Origin: CAZPQV01 sp964588705
Lineage (GTDB): Bacteria; Bacteroidota; Bacteroidia; Flavobacteriales; Weeksellaceae
Assembly: GCA_964588705.1 (NCBI GenBank)
Contig: CAZPQV010000087.1
Span: 1 to 7,670, forward strand
Length of the DNA stretch: 7,670 bases
Direction: 5' to 3'
Shown: positions 1-5,253 of the stretch, piece by piece
Layout: each line of letters opens with the position of its first letter
Position numbering within the stretch: the stretch's first letter is position 1
Made by a program: the position numbers and the translations under genes
The notes under the pieces: model-generated
Told to the model about the DNA's origin: nothing
The model's input: only the letters and a program-made list of their open reading frames with translations
The model's database searches: none

Positions 1-1069
1 CGTGCGTTCCATTTGGTGTCGTCTTTGAGTAATCGGTGACTCCTAATTTTACATTATCGAGATTGGTGTAATGCCAGGTTCCTCTTTTCGGAACGAACAT
101 CTGCCACCAAACTCCGATGTATTTTGTAGGTTTTATCCAGGAAGTGTCTTCATATTTTGTAGGCTCATTTAGATTGAATATCATTTTTGAATCCAATACT
201 TTTTCAGCTTTTTCTGAAACGATTACAGTTCTCCAAGGCGTTACGGCAGGTGTTTGCATATATCCTTTTGCGCCCTGTCCATCAGGCGTGAGATGTGTTT
301 TGAATTTAAAATTTACCGCATCCACTTCAAGATGTGAAGCAGGATAATCGATTACTGCAGCTTCAGCAAGGTTGAAGTAAAGTTGATTCTGTCCTTCTTT
401 TTTCAGCATTAATGGCGTTTGAACTGCATCTTTCACTAAAGTTTGTGAGGCATTGCCATCATAACTTTGAGGCCAAAGTGATGGAATCTGTGAAACCGTA
501 GACGTCGTCGGTTTATATTCCTGAGAATCGTAATCTCCCGGAATCCACCAGGCTTTCATATCATTTGGAAAATCGAATTCTGTATCTTCTTCTTTAATGA
601 CGAAATAATTGAGGTTTTTCTGCTGAGGAAATTCGTATCGGAACCCTAATCCATCATTAAACAGTCTGAATTTGATGATGATTTCTCTATCCTCTGCTTC
701 CTGTTTCAGGGTAACAGCAAGTTCGTTGTAATGATTGTTATAAGTCTTTTTCTCTCCTAAAACCGGCGCCCAGTTTTCGTTTTTGGAATCTCTTTTTTCA
801 TCGACTTTTACGAAATCCGAATTTAGATTTTTTCCTTCGGGAAGTGCAACGTTATTCTCAAACGAAATGGTATTGTCTTTCAGCAAACGCAGACCAAGTT
901 TGGAATCTTCAAGAACTGTTTTATTATTGAATTTAAGATTGTAATACGGCACTCCGGATTTCAGCTGGAAATTCATTTCAAATTTTCCGTCGGGAGATTT
1001 CAGGGATTGCGCATTGAGTAAAAAAGTTCCCATGAAAAGGGATAATGCACCAAGTTTTATTTTTTGCAT
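1..1069 (-). CDS. susB: GH97 family glycoside hydrolase (SusB-like alpha-glucosidase), N-terminal part, cut by window edge
   Basis: Reading from ATG at 1069, the frame is open for 356 codons to the window edge, so the C-terminal part lies outside. An in-frame TGA at 1084-1082, with only a TTG between it and the ATG, supports this start. Residues 1-20 form a Sec signal peptide (basic MQKIK, hydrophobic core, LLNAQS) without a lipobox cysteine, so the product should be a soluble periplasmic enzyme. The visible part matches the GH97 N-terminal beta-sandwich and the start of the catalytic region: SPDGKFEM (25-32), NNHYNEL (111-117), FRLFNDGLGFRYEFP (134-148), WWIPGDYDSQEY (174-185), TPAVTPWRTV (273-282) and YIGVWW (317-322). 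Glu184 may be the N-terminal calcium-ligand glutamate known in SusB; that is inference. The catalytic glutamates that separate inverting alpha-glucosidases from retaining alpha-galactosidases lie beyond the window, so specificity rests on the sus neighbours. SusB-type enzymes release glucose from maltooligosaccharides. The gene follows the SusE-like gene by 125 bases containing a terminator. Confidence 0.9.
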   Translation of the reverse strand, partial: MQKIKLGALSLFMGTFLLNAQSLKSPDGKFEMNFQLKSGVPYYNLKFNNKTVLEDSKLGLRLLKDNTISFENNVALPEGKNLNSDFVKVDEKRDSKNENWAPVLGEKKTYNNHYNELAVTLKQEAEDREIIIKFRLFNDGLGFRYEFPQQKNLNYFVIKEEDTEFDFPNDMKAWWIPGDYDSQEYKPTTSTVSQIPSLWPQSYDGNASQTLVKDAVQTPLMLKKEGQNQLYFNLAEAAVIDYPASHLEVDAVNFKFKTHLTPDGQGAKGYMQTPAVTPWRTVIVSEKAEKVLDSKMIFNLNEPTKYEDTSWIKPTKYIGVWWQMFVPKRGTWHYTNLDNVKLGVTDYSKTTPNGTH

Positions 1070-1089
1070 AATCAAAAATTTTCAACCTT

Positions 1090-1120
1090 TAAAATTATGA
1101 AAAACGCTTCGGAAATCAAA
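1090..1120 (-). promoter_or_regulatory. candidate Bacteroidota-type promoter for the GH97 gene
   Basis: On the minus strand TTTG (1120-1117) is followed after 19 bases by TAATTTTA (1097-1090). The second box matches the Bacteroidota -7 consensus TAnnTTTG at all positions but the last. Transcription would begin about 15 bases before the ATG at 1069. The site lies downstream of the terminator at 1173-1148, where the GH97 gene would need its own promoter. The region is AT-rich and such matches arise by chance, so this is a weak call. Confidence 0.35.
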
Positions 1121-1147
1121 GTATTTTGAGTAGGTTTTAAAATAAAA

Positions 1148-1173
1148 AAACTGCCGCAAAATTGCGACAGTTT
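1148..1173 (-). terminator. intrinsic terminator at the end of the susCDE-like operon
   Basis: On the minus strand AAACTGTCGCAA (1173-1162) pairs with TTGCGGCAGTTT (1159-1148). This gives a 12-bp stem with a single G-U wobble; the innermost pairs probably open to give a 4-base or larger loop. A T-rich tract follows at once (TTTTATT, 1147-1141). It sits 21 bases after the TAA of the SusE/F-like gene. The T tract is on the minus-strand side only, so it points to the operon upstream and not to any plus-strand gene. Confidence 0.85.
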
Positions 1174-1194
1174 CTTATAAATAAGTTGTTGATC

Positions 1195-2549
1195 TTATTG
1201 TTTAATTAAGCGGTAATTCAGGTTGAAGATATCAAAAACAATTTTGTATGTTCCTGCTGCACTTACTTTGATATTGTCTGCACCCGGCTCTAAAGAACCA
1301 TCGCCTCCATTATCTCCGTAGTTTACATCCCAACCACCGTTCTGTCTGAATTTGATTTCGCCAACAGTAAGGTCTAATGTAAGTTCCCAAACTTTAGCCT
1401 GATCATTCCAAGTCATTTTGGTATCAGAATCCCAACCTGTTGGTGTAGCAGAACCAATTACACCCCAAACTTCTGGAGTTATAGTAATTGTTTTAGCATT
1501 CAAATCAACAGTTACTCTGTGATAACCTGCACCTGGAGATTTGATATTATCACCGTTTTGATCAAGAGTTCCGTCTGCTCCATTATCTCCGTAGTTAACA
1601 TCCCAGTTTAGTCCTTCAGTAATTTTGAACTCAGTTCCTGCTTCAGGGAAATTGATATAACCAATGTAAATTCCGTCACTTGTTGCAGAAGTTAAGATTA
1701 CTGCAGCATCGTGGCTCCATCCGTTGAATCCACCANNNNNNNNNNTGCATAAATATAAGACTCTAACTGATAAGGAGTAACTTTGAACGTAACTACCTGT
1801 GAAGTTGCATTAATAGTTCCACCAGTAGATGTAGTCGTTGCCGTAACTTCTACATCATATTCAGCTTCAACATCTGCAGTTCCTCCAAGTCTAAGAACCG
1901 CTTTATTTAAATCAATATGAGAGATTTCTAAAACTCTGATATTATTTACCGTACCTAATGGAATGAATTCGGTAGAACCTTTCTTAGCAAGCTCAACTAG
2001 ATAAACTACGTCTGTTCCGTAAGTATAGTCATTCCATGTAAAGGTTGTTGCAACTTCATCTGCTTTAGCACCATCCAATACAATAGAGGATCCTGCAGTA
2101 GGAGCGGTAATTACCGGCGCTGCAGATGGATAAGGCGTTACATTGAAAGTAATTACATTGGAATTGTTAGTTCCGGAAACTACTTTAATATAAACCGGCG
2201 TTGATGAATATGGTGAAAATCCTGCCTGAAGCAATGCAGCGTTTAATTCCGCAATTGTTCCTGTATAGTAATTACCTGTCGTTTTACCTAAAGTAACCGG
2301 TGCAGCAAAATCTTCGGTTGCAGAAACCAAAATGGTGTACTCAGCAGATGAACCTAAAGTATTGTCCCAGCTTAAAGTAAACGGATTATCCTTCATTGTT
2401 TCGTAAAGCACCGGACTTCCCAAAGTGGTTTGGTGAAGCTTGAATGAAGCTTCCGGCGTCGTCCAGTCTCTGTCCGCATCATTATTACATGACGTAAAAA
2501 GCATTGGCAGTGCCAGTAATACGAATAAAAACTTTAATATATTTTTCAT
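1195..2549 (-). CDS. susE: SusE/SusF-family starch-binding outer-membrane lipoprotein, longer paralogue (interrupted by N gap)
   Basis: This surface lipoprotein is expected to bind alpha-glucan. It starts at ATG 2549 with a type II signal peptide (MKNILKFLF, hydrophobic core, lipobox FTSC, lipidated Cys21), followed by an acidic stretch (CNNDADRD) as in surface-exported Bacteroidota lipoproteins. Two Ig-like SusE-type modules follow at about 24-140 and 145-260, each ending in a V-TPY motif. Then come two SusF-type starch-binding modules, starting at GGFNGW and at WGVIGSATPTGW, each with a WDVNYGDNG core. A run of 10 N lies after codon 268 (YIYA). With exactly 10 bases there, the frame would end early at 1698. 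The bases after the gap read instead as 179 SusF-like codons in another frame down to the TAA at 1195, so one gene spans the gap. Total length is about 448 residues if only 2 bases are missing. It lies 32 bases behind the shorter paralogue. Assignment to SusE rather than SusF is uncertain. Confidence 0.88.
1307..1605 (-). repeat. near-identical core motif of two tandem carbohydrate-binding modules
   Basis: Bases 1580-1605 and 1307-1332 match at 25 of 26 positions. They encode the same core, WDVNYGDNG, in consecutive SusF-type modules of the longer SusE/F-like protein. The copies are 273 bases apart (91 codons, one module length). Around the core both modules read DG(T/S)L, a variable stretch and NIK. 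This is an in-gene domain duplication and not a mobile repeat. Confidence 0.8.
1736..1745. other. assembly gap (10 N)
   Basis: Ten undetermined bases lie inside the longer SusE/F-like gene. The true length must leave a remainder of 2 on division by 3 for the flanking reading frames to join; 10 leaves 1, so the number is a placeholder. SusE/F modules usually begin with a pattern like Y-PG-y-GW. Joining YIYA to GGFNGW through one proline-like residue would need only 2 missing bases. Confidence 0.95.
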
Positions 2550-2581
2550 GTTTTTCTAAATGTATTAAAAATTATAATTAC

Positions 2582-3664
2582 TTATTTCACAGGGATAATG
2601 GTATACTGACCAGTAACGTCGTTGAAATAAATATTGTAAGTCCAAGTTGCAGACAAAGGAATATTAGATCCGCCCTTAGTTGCAGTTCCGAACCATTCAG
2701 CATTTGTTCCCCAATCCATATCCCAAGCATTATTTGCTCTGAATTTGAACTCACCGTCGTTTAAGCTAACTCCCATAAGTGTCCATAAATGAGGATCGTG
2801 AGCAGATTTCACCAACTGAGTATCGTTATTCCAGTCTCCATTTACAGTTCCAATAATAGAAACGCTGTCGTAAACAGGAGTTGTAGGCATTGCAATTTTC
2901 ACTAACGTATAAGTAAGTGCGGAAGTATCAATAGTTAAAGTGTAATAACCTTCTTCAGCTACAGAAATATCGCCTGAACCACCGTCTGTACTCAACTGTC
3001 CGTCTGCAGCACCTTTACCAAACTGTGCATCCCAAGAACCTTTATCTCTAATCATCTTGAAACTACCAACTTTAAACAGTCCTGTGTATGTATAAATATT
3101 AGACTGATCTGTTTTATGCATTGGTATTAAATCTGGTGAATTGTTATCCCAATCTGCAGCAGTCGCACTACCTATCATATAATAATCTGTGTAAGTATAA
3201 GTTGGGCTTGCAAGATATGGCGTAATCGCAATGCTGGAAACATTTGAAGTTTGTACCAAATCGCTTCCACCAAGGAAAGAAATTACTCTGAAGTAAAGTT
3301 TTTGTTCAACATAAGGCTGAAGGCCAATTTCCTTTACTTTTTCGTTAAGTTCTTTATTAGTAAGCGTTACGAATTTTTCGTTTGTAACGGGAAGTGTCGT
3401 TTTATTCTCGAAGCTTTCCGTATCACTCAATTCAACCTGATATTTCACTTCCACAGGAACTGAATATCCGGCACGATCCCAAGTAATGGTAATTGCCTGG
3501 TTATTCGGGAAATTGGAATCCAGGAAAAGAGTTTCAGCTGAAAGGTCCATCACAATTGGAGCACTTTGTGGCTCAACAGTGATAACTTCTCTGTCTGCGC
3601 AGGACGCCAATCCAATGAATACGGCTACTGCAAGAAAAATGTGTTTGAAAATATTATTTTTCAT
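2582..3664 (-). CDS. SusE/SusF-family starch-binding outer-membrane lipoprotein, shorter paralogue
   Basis: This 360-residue protein has a lipoprotein signal peptide (MKNNIFKHIF, hydrophobic core, lipobox LASC, lipidated Cys22) followed by ADRE. One Ig-like SusE-type module spans about 36-150, with ITITWDR near 58-64, YQVELSDTESF near 75-85 and the closing IAITPY at 145-150. Two SusF-type starch-binding modules follow. The first is at about 160-256 (YYMIGSATAADWD, then FKMIRDKGSWDAQFG). The second is at about 267-360 (VSIIGTVNGDWN, then FKFRANNAWDMDWG). The aromatic and basic positions of these cores are where SusE and SusF contact starch, so surface alpha-glucan binding is the likely role. 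The gene starts 19 bases after the SusD-like stop and shares its transcript. It has one Ig module fewer than the next gene, and the two are clearly diverged paralogues. Whether to name it SusE or SusF cannot be settled from the sequence. Confidence 0.88.
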   Translation of the reverse strand: MKNNIFKHIFLAVAVFIGLASCADREVITVEPQSAPIVMDLSAETLFLDSNFPNNQAITITWDRAGYSVPVEVKYQVELSDTESFENKTTLPVTNEKFVTLTNKELNEKVKEIGLQPYVEQKLYFRVISFLGGSDLVQTSNVSSIAITPYLASPTYTYTDYYMIGSATAADWDNNSPDLIPMHKTDQSNIYTYTGLFKVGSFKMIRDKGSWDAQFGKGAADGQLSTDGGSGDISVAEEGYYTLTIDTSALTYTLVKIAMPTTPVYDSVSIIGTVNGDWNNDTQLVKSAHDPHLWTLMGVSLNDGEFKFRANNAWDMDWGTNAEWFGTATKGGSNIPLSATWTYNIYFNDVTGQYTIIPVK

Positions 3665-3683
3665 TATGATCTAAATTATAATA

Positions 3684-5246
3684 TTAATAACCAGGGTTTT
3701 GTGTAAGATTAGAGTTCACCACCATATCATTGTTTGGAATTGGGAACAGGTTTCTGTGAGATCCTACAGCTACTCCTTCTTTTACATTTCCTTTCCAAGG
3801 CCACAGATATTCTGCAGTTGTAAATCTTCCGTAACGGATAAGGTCAGTTCTTCTCGTCATTTCCCAAGAAAGTTCTCTTGATCTTTCATTGAGGATGAAG
3901 TTTGCATCCAGTACAGAAATTTCAGAAGCTTTAGCTCTTTTTCTGATGGCATTTACATATTCCAATGCTTTTGCCATGCTACCTCCGCCACCGCGTACAA
4001 CAGCTTCTGCATACATCAGGTAAACATCAGCAAGTCTGTAAACAGGCATATCAGCTTCAACCCAGTTGTCGTGAATACCAGGAGTACCGTCGCTTTTCAG
4101 GTTTTTATACTTGATGAAAGCATAACCATCGTTAAAGTTACCTAAGTCGTTGATCTCAAGAGTTTGTCCATCTGTAAAGAATCTTCCTCTTTGATCGCCC
4201 GCTTCAAATTTCTGAACGAAAGCTTTAGTCGTCCTGATACCACCCCAACCAGTGTTGATACCGAAATCAGCAGGGTTCATTTTTCCACCAACAGCAGCGT
4301 GTACCATATAAGTTGTTCCACCGTTAGTTTGAGTTCTTGCACCATCGTAAACAATTGAGAAAATGTTTTCTGGGTTGTTCAGGTGGTTATCTGCAAGGAA
4401 TAAACCAGCATAATCAGATTTTAAAGAATAACCTGCATTGATTACTTTTTCAGTGTAAGTAATTACGTCAGCATATCTTTTTGTACCGGTATAAACTTCT
4501 GCATTAAGATATAATCTTGAAAGAAGTGCCCAAGCTGCAGCTTTATCTGCTCTACCGTATTCGTTTGCTCTTGGAGCTTTCAGTTCAGTTTCAGCAGCTA
4601 TTAACTGTTCTTCAACATATTTGAAAAGTTCCGGTCTCATGATTTGTTGAGGCACTGTACCGAAAGTAGTTTCATCTACAAACGGAACGTTTCCGTAAAG
4701 GTCAAGCAAGTGGTAATAAGCCTGTGCTCTAAGGAATTTTGCTTCAGCACGCATCGCTTTAGCTTCTTCAAGGTCAGCACCTGTAATTCCGTTAGAACCT
4801 AGCATTTCATCGGTTGTATTCTTAATGAATTCGTTTGTGAATGCAATCTCAGTGTAAAGTCTGTAATACATTGCATTGTTGAATTCGTTAGCCGGAGTCC
4901 AGATCATTTTGTGGAATTCGTGTAGTGTACCGTCATTCCAACCAATTACAGCTTCATCAGTCGTAATAACCTGAAGTATGTAAAGTAAACGCATGTAGTT
5001 GGAGAAACCACCGTCGATATCAGCAATATCACCGCCGCCGTCACCACCGCTCTGTCCGCCTACAGCTAAACCTCCGTAAAGTTTTGCAAGAAGGTTTCTG
5101 TAGTTATCAAAATCTTTGTAAAGGCTGGCAGATGTAACTTCTGTAATGGGCTCCTGTCTTAAATCGTCAACACAAGAGCTTACAGTAAGCATCAGCCCTA
5201 AAAATGCCATTACTATTGAAAGTCTTTTTATACTAAATTTTTTCAT
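3684..5246 (-). CDS. susD: SusD/RagB-family glycan-binding outer-membrane lipoprotein
   Basis: This complete 520-residue SusD homologue is of usual family length. The signal peptide (MKKFSIKRLS, hydrophobic core) ends in lipobox VSSC with lipidated Cys25, followed by VDDLRQEP. The N-terminal SusD-like region includes LYKDFDNYRNLLAKLYGG (42-59) and the TPR-like helix AEAKFLRAQAYYHLLDLYGN (167-186), a hallmark of the family. The C-terminal RagB/SusD region includes MPVYRLADVYLMYAEA (400-415), the helix ALEYVNAIRKRA (427-438), ERSRELSWEMTRRTDLIRYG (454-473) and the typical ending LFPIPNNDMVVNSNLTQNPGY. TTDEAVIGWNDG (95-106) occupies the part of the protein where SusD aromatics contact starch; that role is inference. 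A glycine- and aspartate-rich stretch lies at 63-80. The gene starts 7 bases after the SusC-like stop and is translated in step with it. SusD forms a lid over SusC and delivers bound oligosaccharide to it. Confidence 0.96.
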   Translation of the reverse strand: MKKFSIKRLSIVMAFLGLMLTVSSCVDDLRQEPITEVTSASLYKDFDNYRNLLAKLYGGLAVGGQSGGDGGGDIADIDGGFSNYMRLLYILQVITTDEAVIGWNDGTLHEFHKMIWTPANEFNNAMYYRLYTEIAFTNEFIKNTTDEMLGSNGITGADLEEAKAMRAEAKFLRAQAYYHLLDLYGNVPFVDETTFGTVPQQIMRPELFKYVEEQLIAAETELKAPRANEYGRADKAAAWALLSRLYLNAEVYTGTKRYADVITYTEKVINAGYSLKSDYAGLFLADNHLNNPENIFSIVYDGARTQTNGGTTYMVHAAVGGKMNPADFGINTGWGGIRTTKAFVQKFEAGDQRGRFFTDGQTLEINDLGNFNDGYAFIKYKNLKSDGTPGIHDNWVEADMPVYRLADVYLMYAEAVVRGGGGSMAKALEYVNAIRKRAKASEISVLDANFILNERSRELSWEMTRRTDLIRYGRFTTAEYLWPWKGNVKEGVAVGSHRNLFPIPNNDMVVNSNLTQNPGY

Positions 5247-5253
5247 CTTTTAA

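Noticed and set aside
117..347. Plus-strand open frame of 76 codons
   Set aside because: It is antisense to the GH97 coding sequence, resembles no known family and has no supporting signals.
1118..1124. TACTTTG on the minus strand as a -7 promoter box
   Set aside because: It is one base short of TAnnTTTG and has no TTG at the right distance upstream; the TTTG within it fits better as a -33 element of the site at 1090-1120.
1195..1503. A separate small gene of 102 codons starting at TTG 1503
   Set aside because: The same frame stays open upstream through 1734 with SusF-like sequence, so this is the C-terminal end of the gene starting at 2549.
1698..1735. End of the SusE/F-like gene at a stop at 1698 (tail VDSTDGATMLQ)
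   Set aside because: This tail comes from reading 10 N as real bases; another frame from the same point continues the domain.
2504..2764. Plus-strand open frame spanning the junction of the two SusE/F-like genes
   Set aside because: It is a shadow of coding sequence on the minus strand, with a cysteine- and serine-rich, unprotein-like composition.
3251..3881. Short plus-strand open frames within 3251-3463, 3486-3674 and 3699-3881
   Set aside because: All are antisense to the SusE/F-like and SusD-like genes and have no domain or start-site support.
4164..4358. Plus-strand open frame inside the SusD gene
   Set aside because: It is antisense to well-conserved SusD coding sequence and serine-rich, as expected of a shadow frame.
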